Source of the DNA: Symsagittifera roscoffensis
Lineage: Eukaryota; Xenacoelomorpha; Acoela; Convolutidae
NCBI RefSeq assembly: GCF_963678635.1
Contig: NC_087063.1
Location: 35,750,540-35,810,539, forward strand
Reading direction: 5' to 3'
DNA length: 60,000 nt
Position 1 is the first letter of the stretch, and each line of letters opens with the position of its first letter. Shown here piece by piece: positions 23,238 through 34,806 of this stretch. The translations under genes and the position numbers were made by a program. Below the pieces are notes generated by a model. The model was not told the DNA's origin and made no database searches. It saw only the letters and a program-made list of their open reading frames with translations.

Positions 23238-23735
23238 TTGGTTGGTGAGGAGCTGAAAAGCCTACACACGGAAATCTCAACAGAAGTAATTCGCAGAAAC
23301 GAGCTGATCAGCCAAACACTTGGAGAATCACATGGCATGCTTGCCGATGCCCTAACGGCATCAAGAGGAAGACTGGTAGCCGCACGCAAGAAGATGAAGA
23401 AACGCCTACGACAACTAGAAAGAATATAGTGGGACGAAATCATCATCGAGTGCGAAAACGCAGCGGAGAAAGGGGACATAAGTACCATGTACAAAACTTT
23501 AAGGAAACTGGGAACAAGATCACAGAAACACCAGACAGGCCCCACTATCTCTACTGGCGAATTCAAGGCCCACTTCAGCAACGTATCGAAGGACCGATAT
23601 GAGAACGACCCGGGTACTTTGATGAACACAGTCAAACAGATGCCAGATAAAAGCAAAGACGTCAAATTCATAACAGCCAACCAGAAGCTGAACACCCGTC
23701 CGTCCGAGAAAGAAATCATGGAAGCACTGAATTAG
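23238..23735 (+). pseudogene. LINE-A linker ORF (copy 2, two stops)
   Basis: Same 165-codon region as copy 1, with an additional TAG at 23427-23429 (TGG in copy 1) and the shared TAG at 23733-23735. Confidence 0.75.
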
Positions 23736-24604
23736 GTAAAAGAATCGGCGCCAGGCAAGGACGGGGTCCGCATGGTATACATTCGCAACGCATACTGGAA
23801 ATGGAGGGAGAAAGTCATCCACCTGGTGATGAGAATGTTCACAACCAGAGCAGACCTGTGGGAAGAGTCTCTAACGAAAGGCCAAAAGTACCATTGCACA
23901 AAAAAGGGAACATCAATGACCGCAACAATTTCCGAGGTGTGTGCCTGCTCTCAATGGGTAGTAGAATTTTAGCAAGAGTGATCGCAAACCGCCTGAGAAC
24001 ATGGAGCGAAGAACTCCAGGTATTGGACGAAAACCAAAGCGGGTTTCGACAAGGCAGGTCCACGGCAGACGCAAGCCAGATCTTCATAAGGATAAGAGAG
24101 GACGTGGAAGATCTCAGGAGACGGAGGATAAGAGCCGGAATCTCAGTAGAAGTCAACACAGACCCAGAAGCCAGACTCTTAGACCTAACAAAAGCTTATC
24201 CGCGGGTCAGCAAACCGGTCCTGTGGGCGGTCTTAAGGCGCTACGCGATGGAAGGCCCGTTTCTGGACACACCGATGGATTTGCATGAAGCCACGACCTA
24301 TAGTATAAAGGGCAAAGAGGGCGACAGCGAAGAATGGACCCCCGAAAGAGGGTTAAGAGAAGGTTGCCCATCTTCGCCTTCATTGTTTAACATATACCAC
24401 CAAGTGGTAATGCGGCAAGCTGAGAAAGCCAGACTAGACAGAGCCGAGGAGAAAGGTACAAACGTCGGGATAGCGTGGACGTGGATGCCGGGAAACCGCT
24501 TCTCAGGAAAAAACATGGTAGAAACGCACAAAAGTGAAACCCAAACCGCACGAATATCATTGTCCCTGTTCGCAGACGACACCACCCCCATCGGCGAGAT
24601 GTAA
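23736..24604 (+). pseudogene. LINE-A reverse transcriptase (copy 2)
   Basis: The RT domain is continuous from about 23885 to the TAA at 24602-24604. Motifs in order are VPLHKKG, GFRQGRSTAD, motif A LLDLTKAY, REGCPSSPSLFN and motif C LFADD. Both catalytic positions are conserved. The entry motif ESAPGKDG lies upstream in a different frame, so one frameshift near 23885 remains. A stop follows the FADD box and separates the palm from the thumb region that continues at about 24641. The element therefore looks recently dead rather than ancient. Confidence 0.88.
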
Positions 24605-25147
24605 GAAATAGAGTCTGGAACACCAACTATAAAAGAAGTTATGAAGAACTTCGAGGAGAAAAACAACGAAGAGAAAGAAGAGAAACTAGAATTCGGAAAG
24701 GACGGAGCAGGTGGCATCAGAATGCTAGGAGTGTGGATCGGGGCGAAAGAAGACATTAAGAACAGAAAAAGAGGAGCAGGAGGACTATGGGCAAAGGTCA
24801 AGCGCCGGCTGACAAAGAGCAGGCTGCCGAGAAGAATCCATGCTAGAGTTGTCCAATGCTGCGTAGAAAGCGGCTTAATGTTTGACGCCAACGCAAGGAC
24901 ATGGAAAAACTCGGAGTTACAGTCTTTGCAAAGTTGGATTGACCGATGCTATAGGCACGTCTGGAGCTCAAAGTCGAAGCCGCCATTAATTGAAATGCAA
25001 GCAAAAGGAGTGAATATGCAGGACATCAGAAACCAACTGAACATCAAGACGATCCGATGGAAAGTTGAAGGAAGAACTCTAAAACGAATAGGCCATGTAA
25101 TGAGAATGGACGACAAAAGATTGACTAAAGCAGCTTGTCTAGGGTAG
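24605..25147 (+). pseudogene. LINE-A RT thumb and connection region
   Basis: Includes the LGVWIGA strand that follows RT palm motif D in LINEs and ESGLMFDANARTWKNSELQS, then a basic stretch with WKVEGRTLKRIGHVMRM as in RTE-like proteins. It ends in TAG at 25145. The same frame region continues (YWRKLIREAGMD) after a shift at about 25195. Confidence 0.75.
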
Positions 25148-25149
25148 CT

Positions 25150-25843
25150 AAACGATCTGCAAACCCTACCGAAATGTCCGGGAAAAAAAGACAAAACACT
25201 ACTCTACTGGCGGAAGCTCATCAGAGAAGCGGGAATGGATGTGAACGAGATAGACCAACTGACTCAGGACAGAAAATGATGGAGGCGAGCGGTGAAAGCA
25301 CGAATGGAGCACCTGCATAAATGGGAAAAGTCAAATGCGAAAAGACAAAACGGTGAAACGACAGAAAGGAACTCCTATAACCCCCAAGCAACATCGAACA
25401 CGTGTGAGATATGTGAGAGGGATTTCAAAAACCAGGGCGGCCTGAGAATCCATATCAAAAGGATGCACAAAGAGGCGAGGGTGACTTTTGCATGCAACAA
25501 ATGCGGAGCTATCTTCAAATCTGAAAACTCGTAAAAAAACAAAAAGAAGACCTGCGAGGGAGACAGGAAAAATGAAGATAGAACCAAGACATGTGGCAGA
25601 TGCGACAGAACCCTACAGGCCCGAAACATGGCACGCCACAAAAGACAGAACTGCAAGGGAAACCGGGTACCAGAACAAGAGGCAAATGAACAACACCATC
25701 AACCCCGCGTATACAAACAGAAATGGACTATATGTCCGAGATGTAACGAGAGGAAATCCGCGTCAAACTTAGCAAGGCACCTAAGGATATGCACCACGTC
25801 CATGGTCAGGGGAGAGGACATACCCTTTGAACCAGGAGGGTGA
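25150..25843 (+). pseudogene. LINE-A C-terminal zinc-finger region
   Basis: Four cysteine/histidine motifs are visible. One is CEICERDFKNQGGLRIHIKR with a following H (C2H2). The second is CNKCGAIF, broken by a stop at 25532. The third is CGRCDRTLQARNMARHKRQNC (C-X2-C..H-X4-C spacing). The fourth is CPRCNERKSASNLARHLRIC. They lie in two frames, so at least one frameshift separates fingers 2 and 3. C-terminal fingers in LINEs are thought to help bind target DNA or template RNA; that role is inferred from the family. Confidence 0.75.
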
Positions 25844-25870
25844 AAGTCTCCATACAATTGCTCCCTGCCA

Positions 25871-26899
25871 CCCCTCTTAGTATGCCCCTGATTTTATTAA
25901 GAAATGGCTCATGTGCCAAATGGAACGTTTTCATTGACCTTCAAAAAAAAGGAAGACAAAAATAGCCGCTTACTGTGCAAGTTGCACAGAATGTTCCGAC
26001 CATTGTCTTTAAAAATCTACCAAAAGGTTTTTTTTTCAAATCATTGTAGCTTTTTCTGCGTAGTGTGATAAGAGGATCTGACCTAAAACTATAGTGTTAG
26101 CATATTTGACAGTAATAGTAAAAAAACAAACCCAACTTACAGTTTTTGAAAAAAAAAGGATAGAAAAAATACAAAAAAAATCAAAACTGTTTTCAATTTT
26201 TTTGTTGAAATTTTTTAATATTTTCGAAAAATTTGAATACAAAAATGGTATTAAACATCTCCAAAAATTAATTTAATTCAAGCAATCTTAATGTTAAACA
26301 TAATTAGGCTATTAAAAAGGTCTAAATTAAGCATAAATAAGCCTGCTTGCTGGCTTTGGTCGCTCGAAATTAGACGAAAAATCAAAAAATGCAAACCGGT
26401 TTTTCTCGGTTCGAATCCCGACTAAAAAGGCCTTCATATGATATATCAGTCAACCCAGTCCGATGATTGATTGTGGTACCTGATTTTGCGTGGAAAACAA
26501 AAAGAAAAAAACTCACCCCAACACAAAGTTTTTTCCCACTTTCAATGGTCGGAACAAAAATGATTGTTGTTTAGCCTCAAAATGTAGGAATTGTTAAATT
26601 TCTTTTTCTAAGTTTGTTTCGGAGGAAAAAATGAATTCGATTTCAGCTTCCAAAAATTGTTTATGTCCCAGACTCATCAATAAAGTCTAGTTTTAGTCTC
26701 AAAAGTTTTTACTAACTTTACGAGGCCAAACTGTGCACTGGATGGGCGCAAAACAACTTTTTTGTCTGTCTGTTCCTGGATTCCATGGACAAGTATTTAA
26801 ACATTTTAAAACTTTGTCGGGAAAATCAAAGAAAATTGAAAAACATAAGAAGAACAAGACTGCTCCGTATATGAAGGCAAAGCCCTAAATGTTCCGACT
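25871..26899. other. Noncoding, with family-D-related fragments
   Basis: AT-rich. A 14-bp inverted repeat tgttccgaccattg (25992-26005 and 26543-26556) is present. At 26713-26815 gaggccaaactgtgcactgg is followed by ttcctggattcca and gacaagtatttaaac, which recurs at 49183-49245 and reversed at 32250-32290. No gene seen. Confidence 0.45.
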
Positions 26900-27410
26900 G
26901 TCCCTTACTTCATATCAAATAGTTTTTGGGAAAAGAAAATATTGAAAACCTATGCATTTTTGACGATATCAAAGTGTAAAAATTTGAGTCATACGAAAAA
27001 AATAAAACCAATGAGCTAGCCTCAAATTTATTTGGAACAATTTTGCTGCGCGGGATAATTGGCCACTCATAAATATTTCGCGTTACGCTCTCAGCATTAT
27101 GAATAAACTCTTCAAAGCGAGCATAGTTTAGCCTAGAATATGGCAAATTTGGCAATTTTCAAACCCCCAGAACTTTACAAAAACAATTGGAGGTGAAATA
27201 TCTTTTTAGATTCGAGCTCAGGAAGTCCATATTTTCAATGAGATATAAAAAAATTTTGTTGAAAATCATTATTTCGATCGGTGAAAATTGACCGAGTAAA
27301 AAACCACACCAAGCATAAATATTGCGTTTTCTTCGAAAATCGGAACAACAAAGGGAGCGTCCTTGTTGCGGAATCCTCTTACATTTCCCAAAAAGCATAG
27401 TTTGGCTTCG
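26900..27410 (-). repeat. Dispersed repeat family D, inverted diverged copy
   Basis: Read on the minus strand it begins cattacgaagccaaactatgc, continues through atatttatgcttggtgt and agcgtaacgcga and ends near tttgaggctagct. It links the 7851/20993 copies with the copies at 45690 and 50309, which share the cattacgaggccaaactctgc end. Confidence 0.65.
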
Positions 27411-29997
27411 TAATGAATGATTACCAATTATTCAATTAATCAATTAGTAAAAAAAACTCAAACCAATTTTCCTCGAAACTGTTTTTTAATTATTTTTAAT
27501 TCAGCTAAAATCACAAGAGAAAGAGCTTCATTGTGAAGTTTTAATAAAATCCGATGATGTTATTTTTATGATACGTGAATTTACGCAAAAAATGATCGCT
27601 AATTGTTCAATCGTTCATTATAGTAAAAAAAAATCAGATCATATCCCATTTTTTAATGAGTTTTTTTTCTAATATCAGCATTGATCACAGAGAAAGAATT
27701 TCTTTGTGACACATCAATCGATTCCGAGATGTTTTCTTGCGGAACTCATTTTGCGCAAAAAAAATTCAGCCTGACTTAAAGTTTATCGCAGTTTGAAGTC
27801 ACAACAAATAAAAAAGAAGAAAAAACTGAATTTTGAATCGCATCTTTGTATATTTCAGGTCATTTACTTAGATTTTTATCTTTGTTTTTTTTTCTTCGGA
27901 ATTACTTTTAAAATGATGCGTCTAGTTGATCTCCCTCGGAGTGCAAAATACAAACGCTTATAATTTGAAATGGACGATAAGAACATTTTGCTACCCACAA
28001 GAGGCAGAGCATAATATAATGTAATGTATATTCGTTAAATCTCTTTTGTACCGGTTGTGCCTCATTCACTATTTCAATGCTTATTTTTTAATCCTTCAAT
28101 GAAACCAAAAAAACTTCGAGACGTTCTTTTATAACGACTGTCCTGATCCAGACATCGACAATGAGATAAAGCTTTCATAAAACTGATTAAAAGTGTGTAC
28201 TATTTTTCAAATTTCTGCTTCAATAAATCTTTTAAGCTATTTTTTAAACAAAAACACTCTTTCAGCGGATGTGAAGATGATGATAATGATTATGATGATA
28301 TGATGATTATGTTGCTTTCTACATTGTAACGATGTATTACGACAAACACACGTGGCGCTCCGTCAATTCGTTCGTGGCCATTTGATCATAAAAACTGTTT
28401 TCCATTTGAAACCAACCGTTGTTTTGACATATGACGTCTGTTATTCCAACAAAGCTTCTTCAGTTTATCAATTCATCAAATCATCAAACTATACAATTAC
28501 CATCAGTGCTTGAATCAATCAATCATCGGTCAACTACTGTTGCTATCAAATGAAGTATTCGAATGGCTGATTTCGTTTCAGTCATTTAAGCTAACAAAGA
28601 AAAAGTTCCTGGAAATTCAGAGCTAGAGAATTTATATTTTTTCATAATTTTACAAAATACTGAGTTTCTACGATCATTTTGGAAATTGCGAAACTCGGGG
28701 AGCCCTTCCATTGAATAGACTTTGTTTGTACAAGGAGAACCTTCACATCTGTTTCGAAAGAGCGTTACCTATCTGGTCTAGAGGCAACTTTTTTGCCCAA
28801 ATCACAGACAGACGCAACCCTAATACCCAACAAATGACTGCTGAACTAAGTTATATTTTATTATGGCTATTGACAGGTTAAAAACTCTGATCACAAGTTA
28901 ATCCCATTCTGCCACCTTGACAGAAATGGCAGCTGGTTGATTACCACTTAGCCCGGTACGATTGTCATGTCTAATTGGCAGTGAAATGGACAAGTAATCC
29001 AATTGAACACGACAAAGAGCAGACCCCCTTTTCCCCTGCGTCCTCTCTAGTGGGGAGTGGATTTTAGTTCCGGGTTCCAACTCATTTCCCCTCTCATTAC
29101 CATCCCAATTGACAGTCTCTAACTGGCGTTTAATTTTTCATCATGATAGTTTGATGTTTAAAACGAAGGATGTTTACCTGGTGTCAAGTTTTTTTAATAA
29201 ATGACCCATTCACTTTTTATTCATTCAGTTCAACTTATTCTCTCTCTTTACTGAATTAGAATCCTCTGCAGGTTCATACCAAGAACGTATTTGCTTTCAT
29301 CGAACCAACTTGTCGAAACAATTTAGTCCGAAAACAAGGTTTTAAAACTTTCTTCAGCCAGCTTATAAGGTCAGACATTTTGATGTTCAAATTCGCCTTA
29401 ATTTTCATTAAGAATCAAATTTGTTAAGTTTTTGCCGCTAATCAAATTCGTTAAGTGAAATGATTCTGAAAGCAAACTTCTCAGATACTTACTGAACTTA
29501 ACACCAAAGAAGGTTTTCTGGGCTGCTTAAATTCAGCAAAATGAGAGCATTATCTTAACGTTTTACGCCAATTTCAAAAATTTGATCGGGCTTTCCATAA
29601 TGATTTGAAACTTTCCATTAATTCATAAATTCTTTTTGTTATCATTATTTTTTTTGTTTTTGTTTTTCATTTTTATATCCATTTTTTTTCGTTTTTCTGT
29701 ACTTTATCTATTTTTTGCTGTTATTTTGCTAATTTAACCATTTTTATTAAGGCTAACATTTTTTGCGCATTATTCATAATAAATTGGGCATATGAATGAT
29801 ATAAAACGGGCAGACAGACTAAAAATAAATGAAGGGCTCAATTTAGTTCCACAATGAGCGAATTGGTGACAATTTATGGCGCTTCTCCGAGAAACTGTCG
29901 ACTCCTCTTGTCTGATTTGACTCTTAATTGTACACTTGTGGTACTTCACTACTTCACTAGCAATGATAATATTTAATTTCGGGTGGTTCGTTAATAC
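27411..29997. other. Noncoding stretch with a diverged direct repeat
   Basis: 27480-27600 and 27660-27780 are diverged direct copies, each with a cacagagaaag-type small inverted repeat. 28890-29110 is GC-richer than its surroundings but has no convincing ORF. The remainder is T-rich with no gene recognised. Confidence 0.4.
28269..28311. repeat. Degenerate (GAT/ATG)n microsatellite
   Basis: gatgatgataatgattatga and continuation; imperfect trinucleotide repeats. Confidence 0.85.
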
Positions 29998-30165
29998 CTT
30001 CCGTTGGGATGAAATTTTTGTTAAAGGCAAACACTTTTGCGCCGTTTATTCGAAATGTTCTCTTGGGATCCCAAGTTTCAGGTGTGTATCTTAGTGGGTA
30101 TTGATTATACCCTTCCTCTATAGTCTCCTTGGTCATTGTTGACGTAGTATCAATTTTTGATGATG
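29998..30165 (-). CDS. Candidate host exon, weakly beta-mannosidase-like
   Basis: On the minus strand a 168-nt open frame runs from an acceptor (tatacag, AG at 30167-30166) to a donor (gaag|gtatta, GT at 29997-29996), with phase 1 at both ends. Near its end it reads FRINGAKVFAFNKNFIPTE. Glycoside hydrolase family 2 beta-mannosidases have F-x-[IV]-N-G-x-x-[IV]-F-x-x-x-x-N-x-I-P at the start of the catalytic domain, which fits. The G before N in the family pattern is N here. I found no neighbouring exon with the expected following RVWGGG-type motif, so this remains a weak match. Confidence 0.3.
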
Positions 30166-30348
30166 CTGTATATTGTTTGTTTTTAGAGAAATGAACTCTC
30201 TCGTTCTGCATTTTTTGCTTATACATTTTAGAACAAATTAGGCTTTTAAGTTTTTTGAGACCCCAATTACAACTTTTGTTCACTGAAGTGTGAGCACTAA
30301 TCAACCAATATACTTTTGACCTGATCGATCACACCATGTTTTGTTCAG

Positions 30349-30593
30349 GTGGTCCGTCTGCCCCAAGCCGAAACACAGACAATTAGGTGTGTAATCGTAA
30401 GCCCCACTTACAAGCCCACTTAATAGTCCTTGCATTTGTTATTGTTCCAACAGGACATCTTGTTCTTTCGGCTGTCCTCTACGCACTAAATGGCACTCGT
30501 CCAGTCCTTCATTTACGACAACAAACTAGAAACCTCATAGAAAAATTAAGCAAATTGGTCTTTGAACTGATGTTAGAAATAAATTGGGCGTAA
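30349..30593 (+). other. Possible last two exons of a small gene, unrecognised
   Basis: 30349-30386 and 30462-30593 can be joined in one open frame across a 75-bp candidate intron (gtgtgtaatcg..ttccaacag), after a ttgttcag acceptor. The second part encodes GHLVLSAVLYALNGTRPVLH and a charged helix ending in TAA. The open frame also runs through the candidate intron, so splicing is not required. No family recognised, and chance is a fair alternative. Confidence 0.2.
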
Positions 30594-32599
30594 ATTTTGA
30601 CTTTGGGTGTTATTAGCGGGGTGGTTTGTTTCTACTTGATTTTCAAATTTAGCCCAAGATCACATAGCTTACTTTTTGTCCTCAATTTGGCATACTTTAC
30701 GGTTCGCAGTTCTGCTAAAATAAACAAAAGAAACATAATCCAGCCGGCTGCTCCTTGAGCTCTTAACCAAGTTATGGCTTAGAAATTCCCCCAGGTCAAA
30801 ACAGCTATGGCACTCTCGGGAAACGGGATCATTTATGCCCTTACGCTTAACTTGGGGCTATCAATTGATACTTTAGCAAAGTTTTGACACTGAAAAGCAC
30901 CTCTCAACTTTGTTCAACTGTTCTCATAAATAACAATTGACCCATTGCGAAACTTAAAAACCTTTGATCCCTCGGGCGTCAAAACTAATTATCCGAGAAT
31001 CAGTCTCAGTTTACCATCCATGACTGTTTGCTTTGAACAGCAGCACACAAAGAAGTAGTTCATTTCAAGGTAGGTACGTGGTAGCTCTCTTTTTATCAAA
31101 ATGTTCACCGATTTCATCGGCTGGCGTTGTACTAACATGCTATGGCTTTCAAGAAACCAGATCAAATTACCGGAAAGTAATTGTATGATTTTATGAAAGT
31201 TATTGTACCTGCACACATTCCAAGGTTGCAGTTTCTTTGGACATTTTTTTGAATCAAAAATGAAGAGAAAGTTTCAATAACTGTTTTTTTTTTGGATAAA
31301 AAAGTAAGTAGGCAAAAAAGTTATGTATGAAGATACTTTTGCGTGAAACTAGCTTAAGTTAGAACCAGTTGCTATGCAAAACAGAAAAAGTTTCTGATCA
31401 CAGTAAAATTTTAAATTAATATATAGTATAAAAACTTATTATCGTTTTGTGCGCGGGTGCGTGTGCGAAACTAAAAGCTACTGTTTAAAAAATAGCCAAT
31501 ATTATAAGGACAAATAATTTTTTACAAATAGAACTAAATGCAGTTTTTTATAATCAAAATTTTTCTGGAAAACAGAACATTCTAATCGGTAATTCTCTAT
31601 AGAATTTTTTTTATATCAATCGAATCAAAAATGAATGAACTTTAAACGAATAATTTTCAAGGCTAATTCTGACGTTTTTGTGTCAATTTTTGTGTCACCT
31701 ATAAACAGTAACTAATAGTAGCAACAAAAAAGAACTGAAAAACTCGCCGACAAAGTTAGTTCCACTTCGTGGCGGATTAATAAAGACGGAGCAAACCTCA
31801 ATCAATCGAATGACGCTTAAGACTTTTTCTTCGGGGAGACAATCTATTTGATCGAGTCAGTTGAAAACCTTCTAACGTGAGTAGGGTTCAACAAAATCGA
31901 TTACCATCAAAAGTTCTGATAGTCAAAAGTTACTCAAATTCAGACAAAAGAAAATCCTTGTAATGTATTCGAAATTATGGTAATCCTAAGAAATGAACTG
32001 TTCCCTACTTTTATATTTTTGAAAACCCTTCAAGCATCAGTTTTGCGGTCTTATTTAGATTTTTGATGAAAAAAACTAAACTGAAAGTATAAATTAACTT
32101 ATTTATAATCAATAACGAGACTGCTCGTATCGGTCGAAGCGAGACATATCAAACTGTGCTTTTTGGGAAATGTGAGCGAATTTCGCAACAAAAACGCTCC
32201 TTTTCTTCTTCTTTTGTTCTTTCTTTTCGTTTATACTTCCAACGAAAATTTATTTCATTTAAAGACTTGTCTCTGGAATCCAGGAACACACAAGGACATA
32301 GGGACAAGTTTTCATCTATGTAAAGTCTCTGGTTCGGTCTGGGGACCTGCTGCTGTTGACCTTGTGATCGGTATATTGTCTGGCGCACATTGAAAGAAAA
32401 GAGTGCAGTTTATTAGGTATTTTGCACAATACAATTGCCTTTGTAATGAAAGATATTTACTCCAGTTTTCACACCTACATTATGGCTCAGCCAGCTGACA
32501 AAAAGTGGGGCGGGAAATAAGTACTGCACATTATATCATTTTGGGACGCGCGCACGCACATATTGGGAAGAGTGATAAATCAAACTTCAGTGGGGAATG
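30594..32599. other. Noncoding, no gene recognised
   Basis: AT-rich. An open minus frame at 30989-31216 has no domain features. 32250-32290 carries, on the minus strand, the ttcctggattccagagacaa string shared with 26770 and 49200. Confidence 0.35.
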
Positions 32600-32808
32600 A
32601 TTGGTAAGTATGATATAGATCCAGATGATTTTGTTTCGATGCTGCCTTGCATGTAACGACGATAGCAGCACTACCTAGTGACGTGAACGGGAAGAATCGC
32701 TTGGAGTCGGATAGGAAGTTGAAGTCTAATTTGTACCTTTGAAACATCAAGGTTCGTAAACCGGCGGTTAGCATTAAAATCGAGCGATACCCTAAAATTT
32801 AGGACGAG

Positions 32809-33111
32809 ATGCAAAATGTTCTCAAACGAGAGCAAAATTATACACACGAGCGAGGATTGTTTAACGGAAGGAAGCGAAAAGATAACGAAACATTCGAGAA
32901 AAATCATGCAGAACTAAGTGCTTTGGCCGAGAGATGCGATTTTATTAACGCCGCTGAAAATATTCGAGACGTTTTCATCATGAACATGCGAGAATCCGAT
33001 TGTCAACGAGAACTGTCACGATCCACAAAATCGCCAGAGGAAGTTCATCGGTTCGCGATATCTTATGAAAGGGGAGAGCGTGCAAATAACTCGTATACAG
33101 GAAACCGTTAA
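32809..33111 (+). pseudogene. Gypsy-1 gag fragment
   Basis: A 100-residue open frame. FNGRKRKDNETF, LSALAERCDF, IRDVFIMNMRE and EEVHRFAISYE follow the gag pattern of gypsy elements (RxQxxxESxxxF, LxxLAxxCxF, IRDRxVxGI, LxKAxxIA). The true N-terminus is unclear, since similar composition extends upstream in broken frames from about 32640. Gag would form the particle. Confidence 0.7.
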
Positions 33112-33218
33112 CGTCAACGCCGCACATGATCACCAAGTACGAACCAGTCAGCAATGTCAGAAGCGGCCAGAGATATTTTAGGAGCCGAGGGCGCGAGGGA
33201 TGAGGATACGCACCGCGC

Positions 33219-33467
33219 GTGAAGGTTACCAGAAATTGTCGGTGCTACAATTGTGATGCATCAAATTTTACGTTGGAGCGTTTTGTGAACTGCCCTGCGA
33301 AGGGCATAACTTGTAACGCGTGCCGAAAAGTAGGGCATTTTGAGCGAACATATAGCGGTGTGCGACGCGGTACTAGCCAATGGCGGAGAAGAGTAGGTCT
33401 TATCTGGGATGAGAACGAGCACCATCGATTCACACACAGTGCGGACAGCAGCAATATGCAGGAGTAG
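33219..33467 (+). pseudogene. Gypsy-1 nucleocapsid zinc knuckles, degenerate
   Basis: Two CCHC-type knuckles are recognisable. The first begins CYNCDASNF and has Phe where His is expected. The second is CNACRKVGHFERTYS, with the final Cys replaced. Such knuckles bind RNA in intact elements. Confidence 0.65.
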
Positions 33468-33475
33468 CAAGTAGG

Positions 33476-33967
33476 ATGGTCAATAATCAGCAGGAAGGTG
33501 TTGAGGAAATATCCAGCTCCTCAGGGTCCGACGATTACATAGTGATGTCATTCATGAAGAAGAACGCTGTTGAGTTGAATTTTCCAAGTGCTAGAGGCCA
33601 AGTAGAGGTGTCGGGAAAGAAAATTTGGCTCTGGATCGATAGTTGGTCCCCGGTTACGATTTTCAGCATGACGGATCTGAAAGCATTATTAGATAAAGCA
33701 AATTTACATCTACAACCGATACGAGAAGTATTTCTGTATTATAGCAACAATCAAATACATATACTGGGAAAAATGGCTGTGACAATCGCGTTCAATGGAT
33801 GGGTTACACAGGCAATTGTGTCCGTAATTGAAGGAAACCACCATTCGATCCTTGGGCGCGACTTGACGGGCACTGTAGGACTGGAGTTAGTACAAACAGG
33901 AAGAGTCTTGGGAATAACTGGAGAGGATAGCAGTGAGAGTGCAGGGGGGCCAAATGAATTGCAATAA
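33476..33967 (+). pseudogene. Gypsy-1 aspartic protease, active site altered
   Basis: Retropepsin-like fold signature. The active-site segment is WIDSWSPVTIFS at residues 54-65, where D-S-W replaces D-[ST]-G. ILGRD at residues 125-129 matches the family's ILGxD near the C-terminus. Losing the glycine should abolish activity. Confidence 0.7.
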
Positions 33968-34109
33968 TACTTCTGTAAGTTACAAACAAAGTTAATTACA
34001 AGAATAGAAAAATACGGAACGACAAAAACTTGAGCGACAAAAAGGCCGCAGGGTACTAATCAGTCTACAAGATAAAGTGGACAAAAAAAACGTCTAATTA
34101 ACGAAAGAC

Positions 34110-34710
34110 AAATCAACAAGTTGCAAGAATGTTCGGACAACAATTTTGTGTCTCCAATCGTAATCACAGTAAAGAAAGACGGAAGTAGATAGCTATCACT
34201 AGAATCAAGGCAACTGAACAAACAAGTATATAAAAAAGAAACCAGATGCCAATTATCGATGAATTAGTAGACGGAATAAGTCAAATAGATGCAGTACGAA
34301 AGACGTGGGATGTCTGTTTTACTACATTTGACTTAACCTATGCATAGGGACAAGTAGTAAAAAACAGGCGAACATTTTAATTTCTCTTTAGTAGGGGGAA
34401 AACCGACGGAAGCATATCGTTTTGAGGACAGGTTTTATGGGCTTAGTTCAATGCCGACGGAGTTTATAGATATAGGAAAGTTATAGATACCTTACTCAAA
34501 AAACTTCCCCAAGCCAACGCTTTCATAGACGACATATTCGTCGTGTCGAAGGGAACTAAAACAGAAAACATTGCACTAGTCGAGAAAATTCTTTAAAAAC
34601 TTGACGAGTCGATGGCTTCCTTAAAACTACGGAAATGCGAATTTGCGAAAGGCGAATGCGAATGGCTAGGCCTTAAAATCAGAAAAGACGGTTTTACACC
34701 GTTGGTTCGA
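34110..34710 (+). pseudogene. Gypsy-1 reverse transcriptase, many stops
   Basis: Fragments in several frames. SPIVITVKKDGS, ESRQLNKQV, a motif A-like FTTFDLTYA, FYGLSSMPTEF and motif C FIDDIFVVSK (FIDD at 34522-34533) are in the right order. KGECEWLGLKI marks the RT end. Confidence 0.8.
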
Positions 34711-34722
34711 AAAACCCAATCA

Positions 34723-34806
34723 AACTACAAACAGGAAGAGGAAAAGATTTCTTGAACTACAAACAGGAAGAGATTTCTTGAACCCAGTCAGACGTTCAAG
34801 AAATCT
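34723..34806. repeat. Direct plus inverted repeats inside gypsy-1
   Basis: aactacaaacaggaagag occurs at 34723-34740 and 34755-34772. agatttcttgaac (34771-34783) is repeated inverted as gttcaagaaatct (34794-34806), a 13-bp perfect stem with a 10-base loop. The block interrupts the RT to RNase H region. Confidence 0.85.

Larger units (their letters stand above)
11464..24615 (+). repeat. Tandem segmental duplication, unit 2
   Basis: Second unit of the duplication, 13152 bp. It starts aactctgagc, equal to position 1781, five bases after unit 1 ends. It carries two blocks absent from unit 1 (14621-15714 and 18415-20983). Homology to unit 1 ends at 24615, after which LINE-A continues uninterrupted, so the right edge here is the original LINE context and the 11458/11464 junction is the novel one. 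Confidence 0.93.
23232..25870 (+). mobile_element. LINE-A copy 2, 5'-truncated with intact 3' end
   Basis: The longer LINE-A copy, covering the linker, RT, thumb or connection region and a C-terminal zinc-finger region. The last stop is at 25841-25843 and is followed by a short 3' tail. No poly-A tail is obvious. It is 5'-truncated at the same point as copy 1 because truncation preceded the duplication. The RT and C-terminal layout resembles RTE-like elements with C-terminal fingers; the clade needs a phylogeny. Confidence 0.9.

Noticed and set aside
26341-26440. tRNA-like B box (ggttcgaatcc) with a possible A box upstream
   Set aside because: The T arm pairs only if the loop has eight bases, and no acceptor stem can be formed with the upstream sequence. 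It is neither a tRNA nor a clear SINE head.
25992-26556. 14-bp inverted repeat tgttccgaccattg/caatggtcggaaca as transposon ends
   Set aside because: The match stops at 14 bp on both sides and there is no target-site duplication. At this spacing it can arise by chance.
32381-32396. tggcgcacattg as a gypsy-1 primer-binding site
   Set aside because: Only the first six bases resemble common primer-binding sites, and it lies over 400 bp before the first gag-like frame with no LTR end beside it.
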